The notes under the pieces were generated by a model. The model worked only from the letters and a program-made list of their open reading frames with translations, searched no databases and was not told where the DNA came from. From Bacillota bacterium (GTDB lineage Bacteria; Bacillota; Clostridia; Lachnospirales; Lachnospiraceae): 64,000 nucleotides of DNA. The stretch spans positions 1-64,000 of the forward strand of contig JAEZGY010000020.1 in assembly GCA_023416695.1 (NCBI GenBank), given 5' to 3'. The translations under genes were made by a program, and so were the position numbers. Each line of letters starts with the position of its first letter. The first letter of the stretch is position 1. This document shows positions 16,565 to 25,794 of this stretch, one piece after another.

Positions 16565-17752
16565 ATGATTGCTGAGAAGATGAGAGACCTTGTTGCGAAT
16601 AGTAGCGTCATTCGTGCGATGTTTGAAGAAGGGAAAAAGATGGCTAAAGAGTTTGGTGCGGAAAATGTGTATGACTTTAGTTTAGGTAACCCAAGTGTAG
16701 AGCCACCAAAAGAGGTAAAGCAGGCAATTATAGACGTCATTCAAAATGAAAATTCTATGGACGTTCATGGATATATGAATAACTCTGGATACGAAAATGT
16801 CCGTAAAGTCATTGCCCAGTCTTTAAATAAGAAATTTCAAACAAACTTTTCTGCGGACAACATCATTATGACAGTTGGTGCTGCAGGAGGCCTTAATGTT
16901 ATATTAAAGACTTTATTAAATCCAGGTGATGAAGTAGTTGTTTTTGCTCCATATTTTGGAGAATATAGAAACTATGTATCTAATTACGATGGGAAGTTAA
17001 TCGCAGTTGCTCCTAATACCACTGATTTTCAACCTGATATTGAGGTATTTCGTTCTACTATTACAGCAAAGACCAAGGTTGTGATCGTCAATACACCGAA
17101 TAATCCAACTGGAGTAGTATATTCTGAGGAAACAATTAGAGCTATTGCAAAGGTTATGGAAGAAAAGGAGAATGAATTTGGTACTACGATTTATCTAGTA
17201 GCAGATGAACCTTACCGTGAACTTGCCTATGATGGAGTAGAAGTACCTTATTTGACCAAGTATTACAACAATACCATTGTCGGTTATTCTTATAGTAAGT
17301 CACTTTCACTTCCAGGGGAGCGTATTGGCTATCTTGTAATTCCTAATGAGGTGGATGACTATCAGGATGTCTTTGGTGCTGCTAATGTAGCCAATCGTAT
17401 CTTAGGCTTTGTTAATGCCCCATCTTTGATTCAGAAGGTCGTGGCAAAGTGTATAGATGCTGAGGTTGATGTTGAAGCGTATAACCGTAATCGTGAACTT
17501 TTGTATAACAGCTTAGTAAGTTACGGCTATTCTTGTGTAAAGCCACAGGGTGCCTTCTATCTCTTTGTTAAGAGTTTGGAGCCAGATGATACGGCATTTG
17601 TAAAAAGAGCAAAAAAGCATAATCTTCTTGTTGTTCCTGGTTCTTCCTTTGGTTGTCCTGGATATGTCAGAATGGCTTATTGCGTAGATTATGATATGAT
17701 AAAACGTTCCCTAAGCGCTTTTGAGAAGCTAGCGAAGGAATACTTAGAGTAA
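16565..17752 (+). CDS. Pyridoxal-phosphate aminotransferase, class I (aspartate-type)
   Basis: 395 residues. The fold-type I set is present: substrate-loop NNSGYE, TVGAAGGLNV cofactor loop, NTPNNPTGVVYS, VADEPYRELAYD, and the Schiff-base lysine K245 in SYSKSLSLPGERIGY. The C-terminal arginine for the substrate carboxylate is in GYVRMAYC. It should transfer amino groups between 2-oxo acids and glutamate or aspartate in the cytosol. hisC follows 53 bases later and may share the promoter. The donor/acceptor pair is not determinable. Confidence 0.9.
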   Translation: MIAEKMRDLVANSSVIRAMFEEGKKMAKEFGAENVYDFSLGNPSVEPPKEVKQAIIDVIQNENSMDVHGYMNNSGYENVRKVIAQSLNKKFQTNFSADNIIMTVGAAGGLNVILKTLLNPGDEVVVFAPYFGEYRNYVSNYDGKLIAVAPNTTDFQPDIEVFRSTITAKTKVVIVNTPNNPTGVVYSEETIRAIAKVMEEKENEFGTTIYLVADEPYRELAYDGVEVPYLTKYYNNTIVGYSYSKSLSLPGERIGYLVIPNEVDDYQDVFGAANVANRILGFVNAPSLIQKVVAKCIDAEVDVEAYNRNRELLYNSLVSYGYSCVKPQGAFYLFVKSLEPDDTAFVKRAKKHNLLVVPGSSFGCPGYVRMAYCVDYDMIKRSLSAFEKLAKEYLE

Positions 17753-17805
17753 TATAGCATAATCTTAGATTATGACATATTACAGTAAGAGAGAGGAATG
17801 ATCAA

Positions 17806-18867
17806 ATGAAACCTTGGGAAGCCAATATACGTAAAGTGGAACCCTATGTTCCAGGGGAACAGCCAAACCTTCCAGATATGGTGAAACTTAATACCAATGA
17901 GAATCCTTATCCACCTGCTCCTGGAGTGAAAGAGATTGTGGAAAATATGGATGTAGAGAAGCTTAGACTCTACCCAGATCCGTCTTGTGGTTCATTAGTT
18001 GATGTACTAGCAGACTTTTATGGATTAGAGAAGAATCAGGTGTTTGTAGGGGTAGGCTCCGACGATGTTCTTTCTACCGCTTTTATGACATTCTTTAATA
18101 GTAATAAGCCAATATTATTTCCAGACATCACATATTCCTTTTACGATGTTTGGGCCAATCTTCATAAAATTCCTTATGAGCAGATTCCACTTGATGAGAA
18201 TTTTAGAATCTGTAAAGAGGATTACTATAGGGAGAATGGAGGAGTTGTACTTGCAAATCCTAATGCACCTACCTCTATTTGCGAGCCTCTTTCCTTTATA
18301 GAAGATATTTTAAAACATAACCAGGACGTAATCGTCATAGTAGATGAGGCATACATAGACTTTGGTGGAGAATCTGCATTAAACCTCATTGATAAATATG
18401 AGAACCTTTTAGTGGTCCAAACCTTTAGTAAATCTCGTTCTATGGCGGGTATTCGTATTGGCTATTGTATGGGAAATGAGAGATTGATACAGGCGATTAA
18501 TGACGTAAAGTATTCAATTAACTCTTACACAATGAATATGACTTCTCTTCTGGCTGGTGTTGAAGCGGTTAGAGACAAGAAGTATTTTTACAGTAATATT
18601 CATAGAATTGTTGCTACAAGGGAGAGGGCAAAAAAGGAGTTAGAGGATTTAGGGTTTATTATTGCTGATTCTAAAACAAATTTTTTATTTGCCACTCACC
18701 AAGTTTTGGATTGTAAAGATTTATTTATGTGGTTAAGGGATCGACATATTTTTGTACGCTATTTTAATATGAAAAGAATTGATAATCACCTAAGAATTAC
18801 AATAGGTACCGATGAGGAGATGGACCGATTATTATGGGCCATAAAGGAGTATCAATCCCAACAATAG
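17806..18867 (+). CDS. hisC: Histidinol-phosphate aminotransferase
   Basis: 353 residues, typical for HisC. Motifs are KLNTNENPYPPAP at the N-terminus, VGVGSDDVL, ANPNAPTS, IVDEAYIDFGG and the Schiff-base lysine K209 in TFSKSRSMAGIRIGY. It converts imidazole-acetol phosphate to histidinol phosphate with glutamate. It is not in a his operon here; a His6-type HisA lies 28 kb away. The ribosome-binding site is AGAGAGGAATG. Other HisC-like aromatic aminotransferase use is possible. Confidence 0.88.
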   Translation: MKPWEANIRKVEPYVPGEQPNLPDMVKLNTNENPYPPAPGVKEIVENMDVEKLRLYPDPSCGSLVDVLADFYGLEKNQVFVGVGSDDVLSTAFMTFFNSNKPILFPDITYSFYDVWANLHKIPYEQIPLDENFRICKEDYYRENGGVVLANPNAPTSICEPLSFIEDILKHNQDVIVIVDEAYIDFGGESALNLIDKYENLLVVQTFSKSRSMAGIRIGYCMGNERLIQAINDVKYSINSYTMNMTSLLAGVEAVRDKKYFYSNIHRIVATRERAKKELEDLGFIIADSKTNFLFATHQVLDCKDLFMWLRDRHIFVRYFNMKRIDNHLRITIGTDEEMDRLLWAIKEYQSQQ

Positions 18868-18891
18868 GGATAATATAAGGGGGAACTTTAG

Positions 18892-19284
18892 GTGAAAATG
18901 TTAATTGCTGAGGATGATTTTACTAGTAGGACCTGTATTCTTCGTATGCTAGAGCAGTACGGAGAATGTGATATTACAGTAGATGGGAAGGAAGCCGTAG
19001 AGGCTGTGGCTATCGCTCTAGAGGATGAAGAGCCTTACGACTTAATTTGTCTAGATATTATGATGCCAGAGATGGATGGATATGAAGCTCTAAGGAAAAT
19101 ACGTAAGCTTGAAGAAGAATATGGATTGGTAGGAGAACAATGTGCAAAGATTATTATGACCACTGCCCTTACAGATAGTCGTAATGTACAGAAGGCATTT
19201 GAGCTTGGTTGTGTAGCCTATGCTGGAAAACCCATACATCCACAGAAATTAGAACATGAATTAAGAAAACTGTCTCTTATTTAA
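18892..19284 (+). CDS. Stand-alone response-regulator receiver domain
   Basis: 130 residues from GTG 18892 (AAGGGGGAAC upstream); ATG 18898 is an alternative. It is a complete CheY-like fold: acidic pair E8/D9, phospho-acceptor aspartate in LICLDIMMPEMDGYEAL, Thr in IIMTTALTD and Lys in AYAGKPIHP. There is no output domain, so it probably acts by protein contact, as CheY or Spo0F do. No kinase is adjacent. Its last codons form one arm of a terminator shared with the convergent ECF gene. Confidence 0.85.
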   Translation: MKMLIAEDDFTSRTCILRMLEQYGECDITVDGKEAVEAVAIALEDEEPYDLICLDIMMPEMDGYEALRKIRKLEEEYGLVGEQCAKIIMTTALTDSRNVQKAFELGCVAYAGKPIHPQKLEHELRKLSLI

Positions 19285-19299
19285 GGAGACAGTTTTCTT
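19263..19299. terminator. Bidirectional terminator between convergent genes
   Basis: AAGAAAACTGTCTC (19263-19276) pairs perfectly with GAGACAGTTTTCTT (19286-19299). Both flanking coding ends lie inside the hairpin. The A-run on one side and T-run on the other allow it to work in both directions. Confidence 0.85.
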
Positions 19300-19840
19300 C
19301 TATATGGGGTTTAGGTTGTGAGAAACTACGAATAGTAGGAATACGGTATAGAGCAGGAAACATAACAGTGGAAGTAATGATACCAAAGATATTCTGTACA
19401 AGATTGCTTGGAATATTAGCAACTGCCCCATAGCCAAGGCCCATAAAGTACATATCATAAAGAAGATAGCCGCTAGTAACGATAATGCCCCCACATATAC
19501 CTCCAAGTAGTACAGAAAGAATTCGAACAATAGGGTCTTTTGTAATTTTGCTAAAGCTTTTAAAAATTAGCCAAGCAACAATAGCTACTGTAGCCTTAAT
19601 AAGTAATGTAGGTATGCAGTATAACACGTGGCCAGTGAGTAAATCAGCGAACATAGAACCTAATCCTGCAGCAGCTGAACCATAAATAGGGCCAAGTAAA
19701 ACACCAGATAAGATGACTACACCGTCTCCAAGATGGGTATAACCTTTGATGGAAGGTATCTGCACAATAGTAGTGCAGATATAGCAAAGAGCAGCAAACA
19801 TAGAGGCCACAACAAGTTTAATTATTTTTTGTGATGTCAT
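19277..19840 (-). CDS. ECF transporter S component (vitamin-binding membrane subunit)
   Basis: 187 residues with five or six hydrophobic helices. The N-terminal KLVVASMFAALCYI and the loop GDGVVILSGVLLGPIYGSAAAGLGSMFADL are typical of S components that feed a shared energy-coupling (EcfAAT) module. No ATPase or T component is nearby, as expected for group II ECF systems. The substrate cannot be assigned: the 215-base upstream region shows no thiamine, riboflavin or other riboswitch I recognise. The ribosome-binding site is AAGGAGG. Confidence 0.85.
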   Translation of the reverse strand: MTSQKIIKLVVASMFAALCYICTTIVQIPSIKGYTHLGDGVVILSGVLLGPIYGSAAAGLGSMFADLLTGHVLYCIPTLLIKATVAIVAWLIFKSFSKITKDPIVRILSVLLGGICGGIIVTSGYLLYDMYFMGLGYGAVANIPSNLVQNIFGIITSTVMFPALYRIPTIRSFSQPKPHIEENCLLK

Positions 19841-20067
19841 TGATATCCTCCTTAAAATAGATATATAGATTTGATTATGTAAATGTTTCTTTTATAGTAC
19901 TCTAGATCTGGACTACTTAAAAGCTCCAGTTATTATATTTTTGATAGTGCCAGTTTAAGGGGATTAAGTACTAGCATTTTTTTATCTTAGAGGATATAAT
20001 AAAAAAGTGAACTTGTCAAAAGGTAAGATGCTGTTGCATTGAAAAAAATGATAGGATGGGATTTGTT

Positions 20068-20514
20068 ATGAAGATATCGACCAAAGGAATCTATGCCATA
20101 GAAACGATGGCTGATCTTGCAATTTATTCTGCAGATAGTGTAGAGAGTATTAAAAACATAGCTACTAGAAGGCAGCTCTCGGAGAAATATCTGGAGCAAA
20201 TTGTGTCATCACTTCGCAAAAGTAAATTAATTATTAGTACAAGAGGTGCCAGTGGTGGATATCGATTAGCCAAGTCACCAGAATCCATTACTGTATTTGA
20301 GATTCTAGAGGCTGTGGAGAATAATATGACTTTTCTTAACTGTCTTGAGGACAATGCAGAATGTAGTATGTGTTCTGAAAAGTGTAGCACGCGTCCAGTG
20401 TGGAATACCATGTGGATAAATATACTTGAAGTCTTAGAGGGTGTTACTTTAGCTGATATCGTTCAGAAAAGTAAGGAGATTCAAAAAAATAAGGCTTTAG
20501 AATATTATATTTAG
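20068..20514 (+). CDS. Rrf2-family transcriptional regulator with four-cysteine cluster
   Basis: 148 residues from ATG 20068, with AGGATGGG upstream; the ATG at 20056 is part of that site. The N-terminal winged helix (STKGIYAIETMADLA, QLSEKYLEQIVSSLRKSKLI, RGASGGYRLAKSP) is standard Rrf2. Four cysteines, C92, C99, C102 and C106, probably hold an Fe-S cluster, as in IscR/NsrR/CymR relatives, for sensing iron-sulfur, redox or cysteine status. No isc/suf operon is adjacent. The target is unknown. The DUF368 gene follows 59 bases later. Confidence 0.88.
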   Translation: MKISTKGIYAIETMADLAIYSADSVESIKNIATRRQLSEKYLEQIVSSLRKSKLIISTRGASGGYRLAKSPESITVFEILEAVENNMTFLNCLEDNAECSMCSEKCSTRPVWNTMWINILEVLEGVTLADIVQKSKEIQKNKALEYYI

Positions 20515-20573
20515 TATATGAGTAAAATGAGATATAAGGACAAAAGAGATTTAATTTACATGTGAGGAAAGAT

Positions 20574-21428
20574 ATGAGATTTGTAAAGGATTTAGTAAAA
20601 GGTATGTTTATGGGGGTAGCCAATATCATACCTGGAGTAAGTGGTGGTACCATGGCCGTATCCATGGGAATCTATGATGAGATTATTTTTGCAGTTACCC
20701 ATTTGTTTTCAGAATTTAGAAAGAGTATAAAGATACTACTACCTTACCTTTTAGGTATGGTAATTGGTTTGATCGGGCTTGCTCAGGTTATTGAGATTTT
20801 ATTAGAACAGTATAATATGCCTACCAATTTTGCCTTTATTGGTTTAATACTTGGAGGCTTACAAGTAATTGTTAAACGTTTGAAAGGAAAGAAAGTTGGA
20901 GTGGGCTGTGTCCTAAGTTTTTGTGTCTTTTTTGTCCTTATCGTAGGACTTCAGTTTTTTAAAGGACAGGATGCTACTTCTGTGCAATTAAGTGTAGAAC
21001 CTATACAGCTTCTCTTAGTATTTCTAGTTGGTATTATTGCCTCTGCAACTATGGTAATTCCGGGTGTCAGTGGTTCCATGATACTAATGATATTGGGTTA
21101 TTATGAACCTATTCTTGAGCATATCAATGCCTCTGTAGAAGCATTAACAAAGGGAGATTGGTATGTTTTCTTTAGCAAAGCTGCTATATTAGTACCATTT
21201 GGAATTGGCGTAGTGTTAGGTATATTTGTGATAGCAAAAGTAATTGAAGTTCTTCTTCGTAAATGGGAGGCTCTTACCTTTAGTGGTATTCTTGGTATGG
21301 TTGCAGCATCCCCATTTGCTATTATTATGAGTGCAAGACTACCCGAATTAGGGGTAGGAAATGTATCCGTTAGTATAATAACCTTTGCTATTGGATTTAG
21401 TATTGCTTACATTTTAGGAAGAGAATAA
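20574..21428 (+). CDS. DUF368 membrane protein, likely undecaprenyl-phosphate translocase (PopT-type)
   Basis: 284 residues from ATG 20574 with TGAGGAAAG upstream; a GTG at 20562 overlaps that site. About eight membrane helices. The family's internal duplication is plain: GVANIIPGVSGGTMAVSMGIYDEI near residue 14 and its counterpart MVIPGVSGSMILMILGYYEPIL about 155 residues later. DUF368 proteins were recently shown to flip undecaprenyl phosphate back across the membrane, recycling the lipid carrier for wall synthesis. The assignment here is by family. Confidence 0.85.
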   Translation: MRFVKDLVKGMFMGVANIIPGVSGGTMAVSMGIYDEIIFAVTHLFSEFRKSIKILLPYLLGMVIGLIGLAQVIEILLEQYNMPTNFAFIGLILGGLQVIVKRLKGKKVGVGCVLSFCVFFVLIVGLQFFKGQDATSVQLSVEPIQLLLVFLVGIIASATMVIPGVSGSMILMILGYYEPILEHINASVEALTKGDWYVFFSKAAILVPFGIGVVLGIFVIAKVIEVLLRKWEALTFSGILGMVAASPFAIIMSARLPELGVGNVSVSIITFAIGFSIAYILGRE

Positions 21429-21434
21429 CCAGTG

Positions 21435-21463
21435 TTGACAAGAATTCACAGGTAGCTTATAAT
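21435..21463 (+). promoter_or_regulatory. Perfect-consensus promoter upstream of the zinc importer
   Basis: TTGACA (21435-21440), exactly 17 bases, then TATAAT (21458-21463). This is a perfect SigA promoter starting 6 bases after the DUF368 stop. The -10 overlaps the left arm of the hairpin at 21462-21496, so a transcript starting near 21470 would lack half of that arm. Confidence 0.8.
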
Positions 21464-21503
21464 CATCTTATTGCAATTGATTCGCAATAAGATGATTTTT
21501 TTT
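21462..21503 (+). terminator. Hairpin with T-tract after DUF368 (terminator, or operator)
   Basis: ATCATCTTATTGC (21462-21474) pairs with GCAATAAGATGAT (21484-21496), followed by a run of Ts. It reads as a strong terminator for upstream transcripts. It also overlaps the start site of the promoter at 21435, so the same dyad could be bound by a metal-sensing repressor. Confidence 0.75.
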
Positions 21504-21591
21504 GTTGGATAGCAAATTGCTTCGCAAGCAAAAGCTCATTGTTCATATAACATATTTGCGGAGTAACTTTTAAAATAGAAAGGATAGAGAG

Positions 21592-22623
21592 ATGGCGAGA
21601 AATAAAGGGAAAAAACTACTTTTACTAGCTGGGATTATGTCTATGGTTACTGCCGTTAGTGTTCTTATCACTTATGGGATGAATGAACCAAGGAAACAGT
21701 GGAATAAGACAGATAGTAATAATTCATATACGCAATCAGAAAAACAGCTTCAAACTATCGTCACTTCCTTTTATCCAATGTATATAGCGACTTTGAATTT
21801 GACTGAAGGGGTAGAGGGCATTAAGGTAGAGAATCTTATGAATCAGCAGGTTGGCTGCCCTCATGATTATCAACTCACAACTGGTGACATGCTGAAACTA
21901 GAGCAAGCAGATATGTTGATTATTAATGGCGGTGATATGGAAAGCTATGTGGAGAAAGTAGCAAGTACTTATAAGAATCTCATTATTGTGGATTCCAGTA
22001 AAAACATTAGCCTTTTGGAGGGCAGTGAGCATACCCATAATCATGATCATGAAGAGGAAGCTCATGAGCATGAAGAGGATATTAATAATGAGGAAGACGA
22101 TGTACATGAACATGAAGCTTATAACGGTCATATATGGATGGATCCTACGAGATATGTATTACAGTTAGAGAATATCACTAGAGAACTCATTGCAAATGAT
22201 AGTGCCAATGAGGAAAAGTATGAGGAAAACTTAAAAGCGTATAAGCAACGCATCAGGAGCGTATGGAATCAATATGAGAAGTTGGCGTCTGCAACAAAGA
22301 GTCAGGTTATTATATTCCATGATGCGATGGAGTATTTAATGAATTCTCTTGGAATTGAAGTGGCAGCTTGTATCGATATTGATGGTGAGACCACCTTAAG
22401 TGCTGGAGAGATAGCCGAAGTAATCGAAGAGGTAAAAGAACACAATATAAAGATTCTCTTTATCGAAGCTCAGTTTGATACCAACATTGCTACTAGTATT
22501 GCAAAAGAAACTGGGGCGAAGGTGTACGTTTTAGATACTATGGTTTCTGGTGAGATGACAAAAGATGCTTATATTAATAGTCTTTCATCTAATTTAGCAG
22601 TACTAAATGAAGTTTTTAATTAG
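21592..22623 (+). CDS. Zinc/manganese ABC transporter substrate-binding protein (ZnuA/AdcA-type)
   Basis: 343 residues. An N-terminal hydrophobic segment (about 8-28) has no lipobox cysteine, so it is probably an uncleaved anchor. Metal ligands expected for the family are in GCPHDYQLT, the YNGHIWMDP histidine, IFHDAMEYL and the FIEAQFD region. A His/Glu-rich loop (about 143-175, EHTHNHDHEEEAHEHEE) is the zinc-collecting loop typical of ZnuA. It is followed by its ATPase and permease. Zinc is favoured over manganese because of the His-rich loop. Confidence 0.9.
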   Translation: MARNKGKKLLLLAGIMSMVTAVSVLITYGMNEPRKQWNKTDSNNSYTQSEKQLQTIVTSFYPMYIATLNLTEGVEGIKVENLMNQQVGCPHDYQLTTGDMLKLEQADMLIINGGDMESYVEKVASTYKNLIIVDSSKNISLLEGSEHTHNHDHEEEAHEHEEDINNEEDDVHEHEAYNGHIWMDPTRYVLQLENITRELIANDSANEEKYEENLKAYKQRIRSVWNQYEKLASATKSQVIIFHDAMEYLMNSLGIEVAACIDIDGETTLSAGEIAEVIEEVKEHNIKILFIEAQFDTNIATSIAKETGAKVYVLDTMVSGEMTKDAYINSLSSNLAVLNEVFN

Positions 22624-22638
22624 TAAGGGGAGAGAAGA

Positions 22639-23475
22639 ATGAGTAAACGCATTATGACCCAGAGTATAGTAGAACCAATCACCCCAGTAAGCAAAAAACA
22701 GAGGGCATGTGGTAGTCATTGTATAAAAATAACCGATATTGGGGTTAAGTTTGGGGACCAAGTAGTGTTACAACATGTGAATCTTCATATTCACTGTGGA
22801 AGATTGACTGCAATTATTGGACGTAATGGAGCTGGTAAATCCACTTTGATGAAAGCGATTTTAGGAGAGATTACTCACACTGGAAAAGTAGAATTTCATC
22901 ATGGAAGTAGTGCTTGTAATGTAGCAGACAGTAATAAGGGTAATAGAAAGACTGAGAAATTAAAGATTGGGTATGTGCCACAATTTCTTAATATAGCAAA
23001 GAACACTCCTACCAGTGTATATGATTTATTTGCTAGCTGTATCAGTAATAAGCCGGTTTTTCTATTTAAGAGTAAACAATATTATAAAGCAATCAAAGCA
23101 CAGCTACAGTTTTTTGATGCGGATAATTTAATTGATAAGGCTATATGCGATTTGTCGGGAGGGGAGCTGCAAAGAGTTTTGCTTTCTATGGCTACCATGC
23201 CAATTCCAAACCTTCTTTTATTAGATGAGCCTGTTTCTGGCATTGATCAAAATGGCATGGATTTATTCTACAAAAACATTGTGGAATTAAAGAACCATTA
23301 TGATCTAGCAGCGATTTTAATTAGTCATGATCTGGAGTACGTGGCGAAATATGCAGATTATGTAGTGTTGCTGGATAAAGAAATTCTTAAGGAAGGTACA
23401 GCAAAAGATGTATTTTCAAGTGAGGAGTTTAAGAAGGTCTTCGGTAATGCTAAGTATATGGAGGAGGAAGAATGA
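22639..23475 (+). CDS. Metal ABC transporter ATPase (ZnuC-type)
   Basis: 278 residues. A 30-residue N-terminal extension precedes the ABC domain. Walker A GRNGAGKST, signature DLSGGELQRVLLSMA, Walker B LLLLDEPVSGIDQ and H-loop ISHD are intact. It energises zinc import with the adjacent permease. Its stop overlaps the next start by 4 bases (ATGA), indicating translational coupling. GGGGAGAG precedes the start. Confidence 0.92.
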   Translation: MSKRIMTQSIVEPITPVSKKQRACGSHCIKITDIGVKFGDQVVLQHVNLHIHCGRLTAIIGRNGAGKSTLMKAILGEITHTGKVEFHHGSSACNVADSNKGNRKTEKLKIGYVPQFLNIAKNTPTSVYDLFASCISNKPVFLFKSKQYYKAIKAQLQFFDADNLIDKAICDLSGGELQRVLLSMATMPIPNLLLLDEPVSGIDQNGMDLFYKNIVELKNHYDLAAILISHDLEYVAKYADYVVLLDKEILKEGTAKDVFSSEEFKKVFGNAKYMEEEE

Positions 23476-24314
23476 ACGTAGTATATGAGATTTTAGAAGC
23501 GTTACTTCCATTTCAATGGATTCAGTATGACTTTATGAAAAACGCATTAGTAGCAATTCTAATCATAACTCCACTATTTGGTTTGTTAGGGACAATGATT
23601 GTGAATAATCGCATGGCATTCTTTTCAGAAGCTCTTGGGCATTCTGCTTTTACTGGGATAGCAATAGGAATTATCTTTGGGATTAGTGATACTAACGTGT
23701 CTATGGTAATTTTTGCTGTCCTATTTGCACTACTATTAAATAAAATAAAGAGACTGAACACAATTTCTACAGATACCATTATTTCTGTATTTGCCTCTTT
23801 TAGTACAGCAATTGGTCTTGTTATTCTGTCTAAGGGTGGCAATTTTTCTAAGTATTCTAGCCTATTAGTAGGGGACATTCTGAGTATTAGTGGTAAAGAA
23901 ATTCTATTTCTCTTACTGATCTTTGTGGTGACCATGGCTTTTTGGTTATTTACATTTAATAAACTACATGCTTTAAGTGTCAATCAGTCTTTGGCCAAAA
24001 GCAGAGGAGTTCCAGTAATTCTTATTGATAATATGTTTGTGATTCTAATCGCGCTGATTGTTATGTTGTCTATTAAGTGGGTAGGTATTTTAATAATTAA
24101 TGCGCTTCTCATTTTGCCGGCAGCAGCTAGTCGTAACCTAGCAGATGATATGAGAGAATATCATCTATACTCGGTATTGATTTCTGTGTTTTCTGGTATT
24201 TTAGGCTTGATTTTATCTTATTATAATAATACCGCTACTGGTCCAACCATAGTCATTGTAGCTGCTGTGGTCTTTTTTGCTACATTATTAGCAAGACCAT
24301 TTGTAAAACGCTAA
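23472..24314 (+). CDS. Metal ABC transporter permease (ZnuB-type)
   Basis: 280 residues with about eight membrane helices. The ABC-3 family pattern is visible: FFSEALGHSAFTGIAIGI, ALLLNKIKRLNTISTDTIISVFASFSTAIGLV and KWVGILIINALLILPAAASRNLADD. It is the membrane channel of the zinc importer and the last gene of the three-gene cluster. The start overlaps the ATPase stop by 4 bases. Confidence 0.92.
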   Translation: MNVVYEILEALLPFQWIQYDFMKNALVAILIITPLFGLLGTMIVNNRMAFFSEALGHSAFTGIAIGIIFGISDTNVSMVIFAVLFALLLNKIKRLNTISTDTIISVFASFSTAIGLVILSKGGNFSKYSSLLVGDILSISGKEILFLLLIFVVTMAFWLFTFNKLHALSVNQSLAKSRGVPVILIDNMFVILIALIVMLSIKWVGILIINALLILPAAASRNLADDMREYHLYSVLISVFSGILGLILSYYNNTATGPTIVIVAAVVFFATLLARPFVKR

Positions 24315-24412
24315 ATCATCTTGTTATTATATGGCAATATATGATATATTACTTATATAAAGAATGGTATTTTGCCGGTCTTGTAATATTTTTATTAGTT
24401 ATGGAGAAATGT

Positions 24413-25726
24413 ATGAGTAGAAAGCCTAAGAAACATAGAATTCACCAAAATTCCAATGCGGGACAGGGAGCAGAAAATGTGGATGCTGAACAGCGTGTTT
24501 CTGCAAAAAAGATTAGTCAAAACATAAAGAAGATTGTTCCTGATAAAAAAACAATTGAATACAAGATTCCAAGTAATCCGGCTGCAAGTAATATACCAGA
24601 AAACATGCCAAAATGGAAATTGTATATCAAAATAGGAATCAATTTCCTGGTAGCCATCTTAATATTTTTATTCATCGTTCTAGCAGTACCTAAATTGTTG
24701 GGATTTTTTATTCCTTTTGTTATAGGTTGGGTTATTGCAATGATATGTAATCCTTTAGTGAAGCTTCTAGAACGCAAGCTAAAGATTGTTCGTAAGTTTA
24801 GTTCAGCCCTCATTATAATAGTAGTCTTAGGTGCAGTTATTTTATTACTTTATTTGATTTGTAGTCAGGTAATAAAGCAAGCAGCCTCTATGATAGGCAA
24901 TTTGGATAATATATATGCTGATTTTGAAAAAGCACTTACTAGTATTGCTAATGATCTAGGTGATAAATATAAGCTATTTCCGGCTAAGATTACTGAGGGA
25001 ATAGAGAATTTCTTCTTACATCTAGACGAGTATATTACACAATTCCTATCCAATGTAAAGGGGCCTACTATTGAAGACGCATCTGGAGTGGTAAAGGCAG
25101 TTGCTCATGGATTCTTCATGTTTATCATTACCGTAATTTCCTCTTTTTTCTTCATTGCAGAAAAGGATCATATGCTGGATGGCTTTAAGAAATGGATTCC
25201 TAGCTCAGCTTTAAATTATTATAATCTAATTACCTCTAATTTCAAGAAGGCTGTAGGTGGGTATTTTAAAGCTCAATTTAAGATTATGGTTATTATTACT
25301 ATTATTTTGTTTATTGGGTTGACTATTATTTCTACAGATTATGCCTTACTACTGGCACTGTTAATTGCTTTTCTTGACTTTTTACCAGTGTTCGGTACGG
25401 GAACTGTGATTTGTCCATGGGCAATCATTAATATAATTAATGAGAGATATGAAGAGGCTGTGGTTCTTCTTGTACTGTATGTCATTTGTCAGCTGGTGAA
25501 ACAGCTATTACAGCCTAAGATGGTTGGCGATAGTATAGGATTAAGTCCACTAATGACGATGTTCTTCCTTTTTATTGGATACCGATTTGGAGGGATTATT
25601 GGAATCATCATAGGAATACCGATTGGTATGATTCTTGTAAATCTATACAGAGCTGGCTTATTTGATACTTTGATTCGAGGCTTTAAGATTGTTGTGAATG
25701 ATATTAATGAATTTCGTAAATTTTAA
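24413..25726 (+). CDS. AI-2E family (PerM/YtvI-type) membrane transporter
   Basis: 437 residues from ATG 24413 (GGAG 7 bases upstream). The frame is open from 24341 but that stretch has no ribosome-binding site. A basic, hydrophilic head of about 70 residues precedes eight predicted membrane helices. The family motifs FLPVFGTGTVICPWAI and PKMVGDSIGLSPLMTMFFLFIGYRFGG are clear. Despite the family name, many members are ion or unknown transporters; YtvI relatives are sporulation-linked. Substrate unknown. Confidence 0.85.
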   Translation: MSRKPKKHRIHQNSNAGQGAENVDAEQRVSAKKISQNIKKIVPDKKTIEYKIPSNPAASNIPENMPKWKLYIKIGINFLVAILIFLFIVLAVPKLLGFFIPFVIGWVIAMICNPLVKLLERKLKIVRKFSSALIIIVVLGAVILLLYLICSQVIKQAASMIGNLDNIYADFEKALTSIANDLGDKYKLFPAKITEGIENFFLHLDEYITQFLSNVKGPTIEDASGVVKAVAHGFFMFIITVISSFFFIAEKDHMLDGFKKWIPSSALNYYNLITSNFKKAVGGYFKAQFKIMVIITIILFIGLTIISTDYALLLALLIAFLDFLPVFGTGTVICPWAIINIINERYEEAVVLLVLYVICQLVKQLLQPKMVGDSIGLSPLMTMFFLFIGYRFGGIIGIIIGIPIGMILVNLYRAGLFDTLIRGFKIVVNDINEFRKF

Positions 25727-25730
25727 ATAA

Positions 25731-25771
25731 AAGAAAAGAAGGTGTCATCTCGTGCGACACCTTCTTTTCTT
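25731..25771. terminator. Bidirectional terminator between convergent genes
   Basis: AAGAAAAGAAGGTGTC (25731-25746) pairs with GACACCTTCTTTTCTT (25756-25771). It serves the AI-2E gene on the plus strand and the VanZ-like gene on the minus strand. Confidence 0.85.
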
Positions 25772-25794
25772 ATCCTTTAAAAAGCTTTAAAAAC

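Noticed and set aside
19841..20067. Vitamin riboswitch upstream of the ECF S component
   Set aside because: None of the thiamine, FMN, cobalamin or preQ1 consensus elements could be found on the minus strand.
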